Shown piece by piece: positions 28,011-37,208 of a stretch of DNA of 64,000 nt; positions within the stretch are counted from its first letter, which is position 1; each line of letters starts with the position of its first letter. The stretch covers positions 1,054,001 to 1,118,000 of the forward strand of contig NZ_JANAVO010000001.1 of NCBI RefSeq assembly GCF_024213555.1, written 5' to 3'. The translations under genes were made by a program, and so were the position numbers. Below the pieces are notes generated by a model that made no database searches, was not told the DNA's origin, and was given only the letters and a program-made list of their open reading frames with translations. This stretch comes from Allokutzneria sp. A3M-2-11 16 (GTDB taxonomy: Bacteria; Actinomycetota; Actinomycetes; Mycobacteriales; Pseudonocardiaceae).

Positions 28011-28691
28011 GTGACCACGGAATCCCTTGCCACGACGGTGGAACCGGCCTTCGAGAAGCCGCGGATGCGGGGCTGGATCCACTTCTGGTCCTTCTGGATC
28101 TCATTCGCCACCGGCGCCACGCTGATCGCGTTCGCCGCGTCCACCGTGGGCGCGAAGGCCGCGCTCGGCACCTCCGTCTACGCGGTGACCGTGCTCGGCC
28201 TGTTCGGGATCAGCGCGCTCTACCACCGGCGGGACTGGCTGACCAGCCAGGCGCGGGTGTGGATGAAGCGGCTGGACCACTCGATGATCTTCGTGTTCAT
28301 CGCGGGCACGTACACGCCGTTCTCCCTGCTGGCCATGCCGCCGGAGACCGGGACGACGGTGCTCGCCGTGGTCTGGGGCGGAGCTGTCGCCGGCGTCGCG
28401 CTGAAGCTCGCGTGGCCGACCGCGCCGCGCTGGCTGGGCACGCCGATCTACATCGCGCTCGGCTGGGTGGCCGTGTTCGTGCTGCCGGACATCCTGGCAA
28501 CGGGCGGTGTCACCGCGCTGGTGCTGCTGCTGGTCGGCGGCGGCTTCTACACGATCGGCGGCGTGCTCTACGCGACCTCGTGGCCGAACCCGTGGCCGAA
28601 GACCTTCGGGCACCACGAGTTCTTCCACGCCGCGACCGTGCTCGCCGCGATCTGCCACTACGTGGCGATCTGGTTCGTCTTGTACCCCTAG
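28011..28691 (+). CDS. Hemolysin III / PAQR-family membrane protein
   Basis: A 226-residue protein with seven predicted membrane helices. The PAQR metal-site residues are visible: GISALYHR (Ser/His), MKRLDHSMIFVFIAGTYTPF (Asp-His) and FGHHEFFHAATVLAAICHYVAI (His cluster near the C-terminus). PAQR proteins are thought to be zinc-dependent hydrolases acting on lipids; the hemolysin name is historical. The mycobacterial counterpart lies between uppS and the YyaL-like gene, as here. The stop codon overlaps that of the convergent kinase gene. Confidence 0.93.
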   Translation: MTTESLATTVEPAFEKPRMRGWIHFWSFWISFATGATLIAFAASTVGAKAALGTSVYAVTVLGLFGISALYHRRDWLTSQARVWMKRLDHSMIFVFIAGTYTPFSLLAMPPETGTTVLAVVWGGAVAGVALKLAWPTAPRWLGTPIYIALGWVAVFVLPDILATGGVTALVLLLVGGGFYTIGGVLYATSWPNPWPKTFGHHEFFHAATVLAAICHYVAIWFVLYP

Positions 28692-30475
28692 GCGGGCGGC
28701 AGCTTCGCGGTGGCCGAGCGGGCCAGCTCGACAGCCGTCGCGCAGCGCTGGGCGAGCGGTTGGCTGCCGCTGACGCGGATGCTCAGCAGTTCGATCCGCT
28801 TCCCGTACGCGCGGTGGGGCACACGGATCGCGCAGGTGTCGTCGTCCTCACCCTCCTCCTGTTTGAAGTACGCCTCGCGGCCGCCGATCCGGACCAGTTG
28901 CCCGTCGTCGGCGGCCAGCGGCGTCGCCCGGTCGAAGATGACCGTCACACCGATGGTGGGTTCGCTGTTGCGCCAACGGCATTCCCAGTCGGCGAAGGCG
29001 GTGTCCGGGCGGCGGGGGTCGATACCCGGAACCCGGTTGAGGGCCTCGGCGTCGAGCAGTCCGCAGGCGCCCACCGTGGCGAGCGAGTTCGGCGCGAACG
29101 GGGTCGTGCGCCGCGGCAAACCGCCCTGCCGTTCCAGCACCGAAATGGCGTGACCGGACACCGCGTCGGCCAGCGCGCACAGGTTCGCCGCCCCCCGCTT
29201 GGACCGTTCCACGCCGATGACGACCCGGTTCCGGTCGGCCAGGACGATCGTGTGCACGCAGAGGGTTCCGGTGTACGACTCCCGGGCGATCCCCACATCG
29301 CCCCGCTCTTCGTAGGTCCCCGGCGGGTTCAGACCGGGTGGCAACGCGTCTTCGAGGCGCAGCTGGACGTCGACCTTGATCCCGTCGAACATCCGCACGT
29401 CCAGATCGCAGCGGCTGAAGACGCCGCGGTCCTCGACCAGGGTGGCCGTGCCGAAACCCTTGAGGGCGGCGGGATCCAGCAATGCGCAGGGATCGGCCGT
29501 CCGCTGGTCGCCCGCCCCCAGCACCCGGCCGGACCCGCCCCAGAAGTACACCAGCGCGGCGACGATCGCGATCACCAGGCCCACAGCCGCAACGAGCACG
29601 CCGCGTCGCGGTCTGTCCACAGTGGACTTCTCCGGCGCGGGCTCGCCCAGGACCGCCCTGAGCATCCGCAGCGCCTCGGCCGCGTCCGGCCGGTCCTCGG
29701 GCTCCGGGCGGAGCAACGCCTTCAGCACCGGCGCCAGCTCGCCCGCCTTGCCCGGCGACGAGATCTTCCCCCGGCTCGCCCTGTGCAGCATCGCCCGCGC
29801 GTTGCCCGTCGATCCGTACGGCGACTCCCCCTCCACGGCCGCGAAAAGCGTTGCCCCGAGCGAGAAGACGTCCGACGCGGAAGTCGGCTTGTCGTGCCGG
29901 GCCACCTCGGGAGCCACGTAGGCGGGAGTGCCGCTGACCAGGCCGGTGTCGGTCAGCGTCACCGCTGCGCCGATCACGTGCGAGATGCCGAAGTCGGTCA
30001 GCTTGGCGGTGTCGTCCTCGGTGACGAGCACGTTGCCCGGCTTGACGTCTCCGTGCACGACCCCGTGCGCGTGCACGGCGCGCAGCGCGTCGGCGATCTG
30101 CGCCCCGATCCGCGCGGCCCGCCGCGGCGGCAGCGAGCCCTCGTCCTCCAGGATCTCGGCCAGGCTCCGCGAGGGCACGTACTCCAGCACGAGCCAGTGG
30201 TCAGCCCCGTCCTGGACCACGTCGAACAACGTGACCACGTGCGGGTGGTGCAGGGCTGCCGCGATCCGCGCCTCGTCCTTGAGTCGGGCGAGATCGCGCT
30301 CGCCCGCCCCGGGTAATGCCCGCTTCAGCGCGACGACGCGGCCCAGTTGCTCGTCGGTGGCGCGCGAGACGACGCCCTTGCCACCCGCACCGATCCGCTC
30401 CTGGAGCCGGAACCGGCCGGCGATCAGCTGATCCGCCACGCGGCCGGATGGTACTGGGCGTGTGCTCACCACCAC
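28688..30475 (-). CDS. Membrane Ser/Thr protein kinase with tandem extracellular domains
   Basis: A 595-residue PknB-like receptor kinase. The kinase domain (about 20-275) has a glycine loop IGAGGKGVV, VALKRAL (Lys), HGDVKPGNVLV, DFGISH and GTPAYVAPE. The catalytic loop is HGD rather than HRD, so it is a non-RD kinase. One membrane helix (GVLVAAVGLVIAIVAALVYF) is followed by two DUF3558-like repeats, each starting with a Cys-Leu-Leu motif (DPCALLD, GACGLLDAEAL), probably outside the cell. The start is uncertain: GTG 30439 would remove 12 residues. Confidence 0.9.
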   Translation of the reverse strand: MVVSTRPVPSGRVADQLIAGRFRLQERIGAGGKGVVSRATDEQLGRVVALKRALPGAGERDLARLKDEARIAAALHHPHVVTLFDVVQDGADHWLVLEYVPSRSLAEILEDEGSLPPRRAARIGAQIADALRAVHAHGVVHGDVKPGNVLVTEDDTAKLTDFGISHVIGAAVTLTDTGLVSGTPAYVAPEVARHDKPTSASDVFSLGATLFAAVEGESPYGSTGNARAMLHRASRGKISSPGKAGELAPVLKALLRPEPEDRPDAAEALRMLRAVLGEPAPEKSTVDRPRRGVLVAAVGLVIAIVAALVYFWGGSGRVLGAGDQRTADPCALLDPAALKGFGTATLVEDRGVFSRCDLDVRMFDGIKVDVQLRLEDALPPGLNPPGTYEERGDVGIARESYTGTLCVHTIVLADRNRVVIGVERSKRGAANLCALADAVSGHAISVLERQGGLPRRTTPFAPNSLATVGACGLLDAEALNRVPGIDPRRPDTAFADWECRWRNSEPTIGVTVIFDRATPLAADDGQLVRIGGREAYFKQEEGEDDDTCAIRVPHRAYGKRIELLSIRVSGSQPLAQRCATAVELARSATAKLPPA

Positions 30476-30533
30476 GGGCAGTCATCAACGCCTCTGGCGA
30501 ACACCTGACTTCCGGCGCGTAGGGTGCCGAGCC

Positions 30534-30866
30534 GTGAAGGCCCGCAGCCACCTCGACTGTTGCCAGGCTCCCGCGCTGGAGCGACTGCGCGTCCTGGACG
30601 AGTCGACGCACGATCTGGAAGCCGTCATGCGGTGCACCGCGTGCGGCTCGTACTGGTTCTACCGCTTCTTGGAGTACGTCAACTGGGCCGGCGGTGACGA
30701 CGACCTGACCAGCTGGTTCGCCCCGCTCACCGAAGCCGAGGGGACGAACCTGCTGGAGGCAGCCGATCGCTCAGCCATGGACCTGTCCTTCCTCACCACC
30801 CGGGCGAGCTGGATGGACGACAACGAAGGCGTGCGCCGCGTGCCCGGCCTGCCCGGCTACCGCTAG
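30534..30866 (+). CDS. Small cysteine-motif protein of unknown function
   Basis: A 110-residue protein from GTG 30534, starting VKARSHLDCCQAPALERL. A second pair, MRCTACGSYWFYRF, completes a likely zinc site (His/Cys-Cys with Cys-x2-Cys). The C-terminal half is acidic. No family is recognised. It is divergent from the kinase gene and overlaps the next, convergent, gene by four bases. Confidence 0.65.
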   Translation: MKARSHLDCCQAPALERLRVLDESTHDLEAVMRCTACGSYWFYRFLEYVNWAGGDDDLTSWFAPLTEAEGTNLLEAADRSAMDLSFLTTRASWMDDNEGVRRVPGLPGYR

Positions 30867-31462
30867 AGCGCGGGCCCCTTCGCGCGCAGTTCGTCCACCT
30901 TGGACATCGCTTCGCGCAGCTCACCGAGCCAGCTCTCCGCATGATCGCCGACCAGCCGGACCGCCCACGCGAGCGCCTCGGAGCGCGACCGCGCGATTCC
31001 CGCGTCCACCAAGGTGTCCAGCACCAGGCGCTCCGGCTGGCGCAGCCGCGTCATCACCGGAACGGACAGCGTGGTGAACAGCTCCTCGGTGTCGCCGAGC
31101 CGCGCACCCCACGCCACCTTGCGCCCGTAGCGGTGCTCGGCTTGGCGGGCGATCTCGATCCGCTCCTCGCGGGTCTGCTCGCGGAACCGGGCGATCCGGC
31201 CCGCCTCCGCCGCGGCGCGCCCGGCCTCGTCGGGCTGGTCACCGTCCAGCGCGGGCAGCTCGCCCACCACCACGATCTCCTCGCGGTCCACCGTCACCGC
31301 GGGCGCGCCGGTGAACCAGCCGTCCGGCAGGCGTCCGGCGAACCAGCCCGCCGCGTCCTCGGCCGAGGGCAGGTCGGCCTGCTGCCAGCCACCCCGGCCG
31401 CGGCCTCCGCCACCGCCCCATCCGCGCCGGTCCCTGGCCGTCAGCACAAATCGTCCGTGCAT
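30863..31462 (-). CDS. Conserved hypothetical protein with Gly-rich N-terminus
   Basis: A 199-residue protein starting MHGRFVLTARDRRGWGGGGG. A central region (VTVDREEIVVVGELPAL) is followed by a long charged helix (AEAGRIARFREQTREERIEI). The C-terminal part, MTRLRQPERLVLDTLVDAGI followed by ARSRSEALAWAVRLVGDH, resembles ribbon-helix-helix DNA-binding proteins. This resemblance is weak and the function is unknown. An A+T-rich promoter with AAAGGAGAG directly precedes the ATG. Confidence 0.7.
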   Translation of the reverse strand: MHGRFVLTARDRRGWGGGGGRGRGGWQQADLPSAEDAAGWFAGRLPDGWFTGAPAVTVDREEIVVVGELPALDGDQPDEAGRAAAEAGRIARFREQTREERIEIARQAEHRYGRKVAWGARLGDTEELFTTLSVPVMTRLRQPERLVLDTLVDAGIARSRSEALAWAVRLVGDHAESWLGELREAMSKVDELRAKGPAL

Positions 31463-31495
31463 CTCACTCTCCTTTGATTACATAATTACACCTCT
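31463..31495 (-). promoter_or_regulatory. A+T-rich promoter with GTAAT direct repeat
   Basis: On the minus strand the sequence GTGTAATTATGTAATCAAAG directly precedes the ribosome site AAAGGAGAG of the Gly-rich hypothetical gene. It contains two GTAAT copies separated by TAT, and is strikingly A+T-rich against the G+C-rich surroundings. It may combine a -10 element (TAATTAT) with an operator. Confidence 0.45.
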
Positions 31496-31535
31496 ACAAA
31501 CGTAACACCATCAACGACTGTTCCCTGGCACGAAA

Positions 31536-31563
31536 AACGCCCCCGGGCGGACCCGGGGGCGTT
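31536..31563 (-). terminator. Intrinsic terminator of YyaL-like gene
   Basis: AACGCCCCCGGG pairs with CCCGGGGGCGTT across a four-base loop. On the minus strand it is followed by a T-run, giving a classic Rho-independent terminator just after the stop codon at 31574. Confidence 0.92.
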
Positions 31564-31573
31564 CCGACCAGCG

Positions 31574-33580
31574 CTACGACAGGGCACTCGTCACCTCATC
31601 GACGCTGGTCACCGGCCTGTCGCAGACGTAGCCGCGGCACACGTACGCCGCTGGGCCGTCGTCGACGAGCGGCCTGTTCGCCAACAGCGGACCGTCGTCC
31701 GGCTCGCCCACGAGCAACAGAGCACCGCCCGGCAGCGCGCTCAGCGCCGCGCGCGCGAGCTCCTGACGTCGCTCGTCCCCCGCCGCGCCGACGATCGCGA
31801 CCTGGAGCGGTCCGCGCTCCCGCGCCTCCGCCACCGCGAGCCACCACCCCGCGAACCGCGGCGCACGGGCGGCCAGCAACCCGGCGCGGGCGATCGCGTG
31901 CTCGGCGGCGTCCCGATAGCGCGCGGCGCGGTCGGCTCCGGCGAGCGCGGACGCGGTCAGCAACGCGCCAGCCAGGGACGAACTGCCGCAGGGGCTGGCG
32001 TTGTCGGAGACGTCGGAGGGACGACGGACCAGCTTCTCCGCGTCGTCGGCCGTGTCGTAGAAGACGCCGACGGCGTTGGGGTCGGCGAACCGGTCGAGCG
32101 ACGTGTCGAGCAGGTGCATCGCGATGTGCAGCCACTTCGGCGTGGTCGTCGCCTGGTACAGCGCGAGCAAGCCCTCGGCGAGGCACCCGTAGTCTTCAAG
32201 AACACCCGCCGCGCGTCCCGCGACACCGTCCCGGGAACTCCGCAGCAGCCGTCCGTCCACATAGTGCTTCCGCAGCAACAGATCCGCGGCCGATATCGCC
32301 GCTTCAATCCACTGTGGACGATCCAGTGCGGCACCCGCGTCGGCCAGCGCGGCGATGGCCATGCCGTTCCACGCGGTCACCACCTTGTCGTCCCGGCCCG
32401 GTTGCGGACGACCCGCGCGAGCGCCGAGCAGCTGCGCCCGGACGCGTTCCCACCGTTCGGCGTTGTCCGGGTCGGAGCGCAGTTGCAGCGTGGACATCCC
32501 GTCCTCGAAGGTCCCCTCTCCGGTGACCTCCAACAGAAGCGCGGCCCATTCACCGTCCTCCGCGCCAAGCACTTCCGTCAGCTGTGCGGGCGTCCAGGCG
32601 TATGTGAGCCCTTCGACGCCTTCGGTGTCCGCATCGAGCGACGCGGCGAACCCGCCCTCCGGCGTCAACATCTCACCGATCAGGAACTCGGCCGTCTCGG
32701 CCGCGACCCTGCGCGCGAGCGAGGAGCCAGTCCTCCTGGCCAGATGGGCATAGCCGCGCAACAGCAAAGCGTTGTCGTACAACATCTTCTCGAAGTGCGG
32801 CACCACCCACGACGCGTCGACGCTGTAGCGCGCGAAGCCGCCCGCGAGCTGGTCGTACATGCCGCCTCGGGCCATCGCCTCGAAGGTGTCCTCCGCCATG
32901 GTCAACGCCTCGACGGAGCCCGTGCGCTCGTGGTGGCGCAGCAGGAACTCCAGCACCATCGACGGCGGGAACTTCGGCGCGGCACCGAAACCGCCGTTGC
33001 TCGCGTCGAAGTCGGTCATCAGTCGCGACACCGCCCCCGACAGCACTGCACTGTCCACAGTGGACACGGGCAGCGGGGAAGCCTGCTCGGTGAGCTGGGT
33101 GACGATGCGCGTGGCCGCCTCGCGGACCTCCTCGCCGCGCTCCCGCCAGGCTTCGCCCACCGCTTGCAGGAGCTGGGCGAAGGACGGCATGCCCTGGCGC
33201 GGCGCGGGCGGGTAGTAGGTGCCGCAGTGGAAAGGCTCGCCATCGGGGGTGAGGAAGCAGGTCATCGGCCAGCCGCCGTGGCCGGTCATGGCCTGCGTCG
33301 CCTCCATGTAGACGGCGTCGACGTCCGGCCGCTCCTCGCGGTCGACCTTGACGTTGACGAAGTTCGCGTTCATCAGCTCGGCGGTGGCAGGGTCCTCGAA
33401 GGACTCGTGCGCCATCACGTGGCACCAGTGACAGGCCGCGTACCCGACGGACAGCAGCACCGGCACCTCGCGGCGCCGGGCCTCGGCGAACGCCTCCTCG
33501 CCCCAGGGCCACCAGTCCACGGGGTTGTCGGCGTGCTGCAACAGGTACGGACTGGTGGATTCGGCGAGCCGGTTCGGCAT
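31574..33580 (-). CDS. Thioredoxin-domain protein YyaL (DUF255 with six-hairpin domain)
   Basis: A 668-residue protein from ATG 33580. The N-terminal DUF255 thioredoxin-like domain starts [20 protein letters not shown], with the CxxC-like [10 protein letters not shown]. It is followed by an alpha/alpha six-hairpin glycosidase-like region ([49 protein letters not shown]). The C-terminus has a CRGYVCDRP Cys pair. The family is widespread (human SPATA20); its biochemical role is unclear. It sits in the same neighbourhood as mycobacterial Rv1084 and carries one GTCCAC(A/T)GTGGAC copy. Confidence 0.92.
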   Translation of the reverse strand: MPNRLAESTSPYLLQHADNPVDWWPWGEEAFAEARRREVPVLLSVGYAACHWCHVMAHESFEDPATAELMNANFVNVKVDREERPDVDAVYMEATQAMTGHGGWPMTCFLTPDGEPFHCGTYYPPAPRQGMPSFAQLLQAVGEAWRERGEEVREAATRIVTQLTEQASPLPVSTVDSAVLSGAVSRLMTDFDASNGGFGAAPKFPPSMVLEFLLRHHERTGSVEALTMAEDTFEAMARGGMYDQLAGGFARYSVDASWVVPHFEKMLYDNALLLRGYAHLARRTGSSLARRVAAETAEFLIGEMLTPEGGFAASLDADTEGVEGLTYAWTPAQLTEVLGAEDGEWAALLLEVTGEGTFEDGMSTLQLRSDPDNAERWERVRAQLLGARAGRPQPGRDDKVVTAWNGMAIAALADAGAALDRPQWIEAAISAADLLLRKHYVDGRLLRSSRDGVAGRAAGVLEDYGCLAEGLLALYQATTTPKWLHIAMHLLDTSLDRFADPNAVGVFYDTADDAEKLVRRPSDVSDNASPCGSSSLAGALLTASALAGADRAARYRDAAEHAIARAGLLAARAPRFAGWWLAVAEARERGPLQVAIVGAAGDERRQELARAALSALPGGALLLVGEPDDGPLLANRPLVDDGPAAYVCRGYVCDRPVTSVDEVTSALS

Positions 33581-33640
33581 CGGCGTCCCTTCGCTGCGGG
33601 GTCGAGTCTCCTGATTACCCGTTTTGGCACAGTAGCGACC

Positions 33641-34426
33641 ATGAGCCAGTCCTCCAGGATCGTCCGCCCAGAAGAGCACGGCCCCTTCGACGTGATCGGT
33701 GACGTGCACGGCTGCCAGGAGGAACTGGTCGCGCTGTTGGAGACGCTGCGCTACGAACTGGTCCGCGACGCACAGGGCCGCCCTGTCGACGCCGCGCACC
33801 GCAGGGGCCGCAAGGCTGTCTTCGTCGGCGACCTGGTGGACCGCGGGCCGGACACCCCGGGCGTGCTGCGCCTGGTCATGGGCATGGTCGACTCCGGCAA
33901 CGCGCTGATGGTGTGCGGCAACCACGACCTGAAGCTGGCGCGGGCGCTGCGCGGCGACAAGGTCTCGGCGCGGCACGGGCTGGCCGAGTCACTGGAACAG
34001 CTGGCCAAGCAGTCCGAGGGGTTCCGCGAGCGAGTGCTGGAGTTCCTGCTCGACCTGCCGGTCCACCTGGTGCTCGACGACGGCAGGCTGGTGATCGCGC
34101 ACGCGGGCCTGCCAGAGCGGCTGCACGGCGTGGAATCCGGCCGCGCCAAGGCGTTCGCGCTGTACGGGGACACCACGGGCGAGACCGACGCCAACGGCCT
34201 GCCGGTGCGCCTGCCCTGGGCGGAGAAGTACCGGGGCGCGGCCACGGTGCTCTACGGCCACACCCCGGTCACCGAGGCGAAGTGGGTCAACAACGCGATG
34301 TGCCTGGACACCGGCTGTGTCTTCGGCGGCAGGCTCACCGCGTTCCGCTACCCCGAGCAGGAGATCGTCGACATCGCCGCGCGCCGCGTCTGGTACCGGC
34401 ACGCGGTGTACGGCGCCCTGTTCTGA
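33641..34426 (+). CDS. PrpE-like metallophosphoesterase
   Basis: A 261-residue calcineurin-like phosphoesterase. All metal motifs are present: [52 protein letters not shown] and [11 protein letters not shown]. This set resembles bis(5'-nucleosyl)-tetraphosphatase PrpE and the phosphatase half of Pnkp-type RNA repair enzymes. The substrate is unproven. It is divergent from the YyaL-like gene and converges on the mca operon. Confidence 0.88.
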   Translation: MSQSSRIVRPEEHGPFDVIGDVHGCQEELVALLETLRYELVRDAQGRPVDAAHRRGRKAVFVGDLVDRGPDTPGVLRLVMGMVDSGNALMVCGNHDLKLARALRGDKVSARHGLAESLEQLAKQSEGFRERVLEFLLDLPVHLVLDDGRLVIAHAGLPERLHGVESGRAKAFALYGDTTGETDANGLPVRLPWAEKYRGAATVLYGHTPVTEAKWVNNAMCLDTGCVFGGRLTAFRYPEQEIVDIAARRVWYRHAVYGALF

Positions 34427-34427
34427 C

Positions 34428-34664
34428 TCAGCTGTCCTGCTTGTCCTCGCTCGCGGGCTCGGCGGGCTTGTCGAACGTCGCCGGGACCTTGCGCAGGTGC
34501 TTGTTCATCGACCGCGCCAGGAAGGCCACCGCGACGAAGAACAGGATCAGCAGGAGCAGGCCGACCGGCGCGGCCTTGCCGAAGTCCTCACCCCGGCCGC
34601 CCGGGTCGTCCGGTTGCGGTGGCGCCTGAACGACCAGCGCCACCGTTCCGTTGTAACCAGTCAC
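34428..34664 (-). CDS. Small single-pass membrane protein (Rv1083-like)
   Basis: A 78-residue protein. A short N-terminal region precedes one membrane helix ([20 protein letters not shown]), and then a positively charged segment ([17 protein letters not shown]) that would lie inside the cell. Its ATG overlaps the stop of mca (ATGA), so it is co-translated with mca. The mycobacterial order mca-Rv1083 is the same. The function is unknown. Confidence 0.8.
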   Translation of the reverse strand: MTGYNGTVALVVQAPPQPDDPGGRGEDFGKAAPVGLLLLILFFVAVAFLARSMNKHLRKVPATFDKPAEPASEDKQDS

Positions 34665-35542
34665 GCACTGACCTTCTCATGCACCCCGGTGAACAGGTCA
34701 TCCTCGGGCAGCGTGGTGTCCACCAACGACCTGGCCAGCTCGTACTCCTCGGTGGACCACAGCTCGCGCTCCAGGTCCCTCGGCATGGCGAACCAGCGGC
34801 TGGTCGGGTCGATCTGGGTGGCGTGCGCGATCAGCGCGTCGTCCCGCTGCTGGAAGTACGCGCCGCACTCGACCTGGGTGGTGACCCGCTCCATCACGTC
34901 GGGCCGGTCGGCGGCCCAGCGCTCCAGCCACTCCCCGTAGGGCGACTCGCCGTCCCTGGCCAGCAGCGCCTCGTGGAACTTGGTCATCTTCGCCCGGGAG
35001 AAGCCGTGCGAGTAGTACAGCTTCAGCGGCTGCCAGGGCTCGCCCGCGTCGGGGAACCGGTCCGGGTCACCGGCCGCGTCGAAGGCGGCGACGGAGACCT
35101 CGTGGCAGCGGATGTGGTCCGGGTGCGGGTACCCGCCGTTCTCGTCGTAGGTGATGATCACGTGCGGCCGGAACTCCCGGACCACGCGGACCAGCTCCTC
35201 GGTGGAGACCTCCAGCGGGACCAGCGCGAAGCAGTCCTCCGGCAGCGGCGGCAACGGGTCGCCCTCGGGGAACCCGGAGTCGATGAAGCCCAGCCAGCGG
35301 TGCTGGACGCCGAGGATCTCGGCGGCGCGGGCCATCTCCCCCCTGCGCACCTCGCCCATGTTGGCCTCGACCTCGGGGCGCTCCATCGCGGGGTTGAGGA
35401 TGCTGCCCCGCTCACCGCCGGTGCAGGTGACCACCATCACCTCGTGCCCCTCGGCGACGTACCGCGCCGTGGTGGCGGCACCCTTGCTCGACTCGTCGTC
35501 CGGGTGCGCGTGCACCGTCATCAAACGCAGCTTCTCAGCCAT
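34661..35542 (-). CDS. mca: Mycothiol S-conjugate amidase
   Basis: A 293-residue LmbE/PIG-L family zinc hydrolase. It cleaves mycothiol conjugates of toxins to mercapturic acids for export. The zinc site is seen in [14 protein letters not shown] and in [24 protein letters not shown] and the length separate Mca from the related deacetylase MshB only by overall resemblance, but the neighbourhood (DUF4307 upstream, Rv1083-like gene downstream) supports Mca. Its presence implies that the cell makes mycothiol, an actinobacterial thiol. Confidence 0.93.
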   Translation of the reverse strand: MAEKLRLMTVHAHPDDESSKGAATTARYVAEGHEVMVVTCTGGERGSILNPAMERPEVEANMGEVRRGEMARAAEILGVQHRWLGFIDSGFPEGDPLPPLPEDCFALVPLEVSTEELVRVVREFRPHVIITYDENGGYPHPDHIRCHEVSVAAFDAAGDPDRFPDAGEPWQPLKLYYSHGFSRAKMTKFHEALLARDGESPYGEWLERWAADRPDVMERVTTQVECGAYFQQRDDALIAHATQIDPTSRWFAMPRDLERELWSTEEYELARSLVDTTLPEDDLFTGVHEKVSA

Positions 35543-35698
35543 AGGTAGGCGTGGTCCCTCCTGCTCACAGTCGTCCGGCCAGGGCCAGACGCAGAGGGCG
35601 GACCCCCCTGTGTCTGTCTGCCCTGGGATACTCAACTCCGACGACCACACCCATTGTTCCTACAAGGACTGACAATCTCGGCGAGGAGCTGGCCCGAC

Positions 35699-36136
35699 GT
35701 GAGCGAACAGGCACTTCCGCCGGGGCGCTACGGCCGCGACCGGGACCGCCGGATGCCGCGCTGGGCCCAGGTCTCACTCCTGGTGTTCTTCCTGTCACTG
35801 GGCGTGGCCGTCACGGTGGTCGGTTTCCTGAACCTCGGCACCCAGCCGATCAGCACCGAGCGGACCGCGTTCACGGTCCTCGACGACGCCAACGTCAAGA
35901 TCGACTTTCAGGTGATCCGGGACGAGCCGGAACGGGCCGCGGCGTGCGTCGTGCGGGCCCGTTCGGCCGACGGCGACGAGGTCGGCAGGAAAGAGGTCTA
36001 CGTGCCGCCCGCACGCGATCTTTCTTTGCGAACAACGGTTATCCGCACTTCGAAACGACCCGTTACCGGTGAGGTTTTCGGCTGCTCATACCAGGTCCCG
36101 GAGTATCTGGCACCTACCCCACGGCCAAGTGGGTGA
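35699..36136 (+). CDS. DUF4307 membrane protein
   Basis: A 145-residue protein from GTG 35699. A basic N-terminus (PPGRYGRDRDRRMPRW) precedes one membrane helix (VSLLVFFLSLGVAVTVVGF) and an external domain of about 90 residues with two cysteines (AACVVRA, FGCSYQVP) that could form a disulfide. It matches DUF4307 and mycobacterial Rv1081c, found between mca and greA. The function is not known. Confidence 0.85.
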   Translation: MSEQALPPGRYGRDRDRRMPRWAQVSLLVFFLSLGVAVTVVGFLNLGTQPISTERTAFTVLDDANVKIDFQVIRDEPERAAACVVRARSADGDEVGRKEVYVPPARDLSLRTTVIRTSKRPVTGEVFGCSYQVPEYLAPTPRPSG

Positions 36137-36212
36137 ACTGGGATAACGAGGACCCGGCAGCCCGGAAAACCCGGGCGTCGGCACCCCCAAACGTGCTACC
36201 CTCGGTCGATGG

Positions 36213-36241
36213 CACGGCCTCTTTCGCGAGGCCGTGTTTTT
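36213..36241 (+). terminator. Terminator-like hairpin in the greA leader
   Basis: CACGGCCTC pairs with GAGGCCGTG across TTTCGC and is followed by TTTTT. It lies 77 bases after the DUF4307 gene and 84 bases before greA. An extended -10, TGCTACCCT (36194-36202), lies just upstream, so transcripts started there would meet this terminator before reaching greA. Confidence 0.75.
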
Positions 36242-36324
36242 CCGTTCGTGCCCACAAGCCTTAGGGCGCGAATGCTGCCGGCCCCACATCCGTGGGGCCC
36301 GGGAGGAGACGAGGAGTGGTAACC

Positions 36325-36813
36325 GTGACCGAGACCCCGGTGACTTGGCTGACCCAAGACGCGCACGACAGGCTCAAGCAGGAGCTTGACGAGCACATCG
36401 CCAGGCGCCCGGTGATCGCCGCGGAGATCAACGCTCGCCGGGAAGAGGGCGACCTCAAGGAGAACGGCGGCTACCACGCGGCCCGCGAGGAGCAGGGCCA
36501 GCTGGAGGCGCGGATCCGCCAGCTCCAGGAGTTGCTGCGCAGCGCCAAGGTGGGCGAGGCGCCGAGCGACTCCGGGGTCGTGCAGCCCGGCATGGTGCTG
36601 ACCGTCCGCTACCAGGGCGACGACGAGACCGAGACCTTCCTGCTGGGCGCCCGCGAGGAGGGTTCGCACGGCGGACTGGAGACCTACTCGCCGAACTCGC
36701 CGCTGGGCAAGGCCCTGCTCGGCGCCAAGAAGGGCGAGACCCGCGAGTACGAGCTGCCCAACGGCAACAAGGCCGCGGTCACCCTGACCTCCGTGAAGCC
36801 CTACACCGGCTGA
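36325..36813 (+). CDS. greA: Transcript cleavage factor GreA
   Basis: A 162-residue factor that rescues backtracked RNA polymerase by stimulating RNA cleavage. GTG 36325 is chosen because GAGGAG lies eight bases upstream. The N-terminal coiled coil has [28 protein letters not shown]; its tip carries the acidic residues used for cleavage (EEGDLKEN). The C-terminal FKBP-like domain is complete, ending [13 protein letters not shown]. It may be controlled by the leader terminator. Confidence 0.95.
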   Translation: MTETPVTWLTQDAHDRLKQELDEHIARRPVIAAEINARREEGDLKENGGYHAAREEQGQLEARIRQLQELLRSAKVGEAPSDSGVVQPGMVLTVRYQGDDETETFLLGAREEGSHGGLETYSPNSPLGKALLGAKKGETREYELPNGNKAAVTLTSVKPYTG

Positions 36814-36826
36814 CGACGCTGACGCG

Positions 36827-36857
36827 AGACCCGGTCGCCGCAGCGGCCGGGTCTTTT
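36827..36857 (+). terminator. Terminator after greA
   Basis: AGACCCGG pairs with CCGGGTCT, with further pairing inside, followed by a TTTT run; 13 bases after the stop codon. Confidence 0.85.
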
Positions 36858-36869
36858 GCGTGCCAGGAG

Positions 36870-36917
36870 CCACCACGTGGTGGTGCACACAAATGCACCA
36901 CCATCTGGTGTTACCCT
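36870..36917 (+). promoter_or_regulatory. Toxin-antitoxin promoter with overlapping palindromes
   Basis: CCACCACGTGGTGG (36870-36883) is a perfect 14-base palindrome. Overlapping it, TGGTGGTGCA (36878-36887) and TGCACCACCA (36894-36903) form a perfect 10-base inverted repeat. A -10-like TACCCT (36912-36917) ends six bases before the antitoxin ATG, so the mRNA is probably leaderless. These are likely operators for the antitoxin. Confidence 0.65.
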
Positions 36918-36923
36918 TGGTGT

Positions 36924-37208
36924 ATGACGAAGCGCATGTCGATCTCCCTCAGCGAACTCGACGCGGAGACGATCGAGGTCGCACGCGACTCGGCCAACTT
37001 CGAGTTACTCGCCAAGGCGGTCGCTCCACTGGGCATCACCCTCACCGAGGACGCCTCAGAAGCGGCCATCCTGCGTGCGCTGATGCACCTCGGCGCGGTT
37101 CGGCTCCAGGAGCAGGCACTCGAACGGGGTTACGCCGAACTCGCCGAGGTCTGGGACGAGGTAAGCGATGTGCCCGAGGCCCGCGCACGGCGACGAGGTG
37201 GCAGGTGA
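36924..37208 (+). CDS. Antitoxin of MazEF-like module
   Basis: A 94-residue protein. The start MTKRMSISLSELDAETIEVA fits a ribbon-helix-helix beta strand and helix, followed by a helical region and an Arg-rich end (EARARRRGGR). Antitoxins of this type repress their own promoter and wrap the toxin with their C-terminal tail. The stop overlaps the toxin GTG (GTGA). Codon 28 is a TTA. It has no close resemblance to named MazE families that I can verify. Confidence 0.75.
   Translation: MTKRMSISLSELDAETIEVARDSANFELLAKAVAPLGITLTEDASEAAILRALMHLGAVRLQEQALERGYAELAEVWDEVSDVPEARARRRGGR

Noticed and set aside
28259-30316. Long plus-strand frame antisense to the Ser/Thr kinase gene
   Set aside because: The kinase frame has clear family motifs; the antisense frame is a G+C-bias shadow with no recognisable domain.
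31898-33640. Upstream extension of the metallophosphoesterase frame
   Set aside because: It runs antisense through the YyaL-like gene; the family start DVIGDVHG follows ATG 33641 directly.
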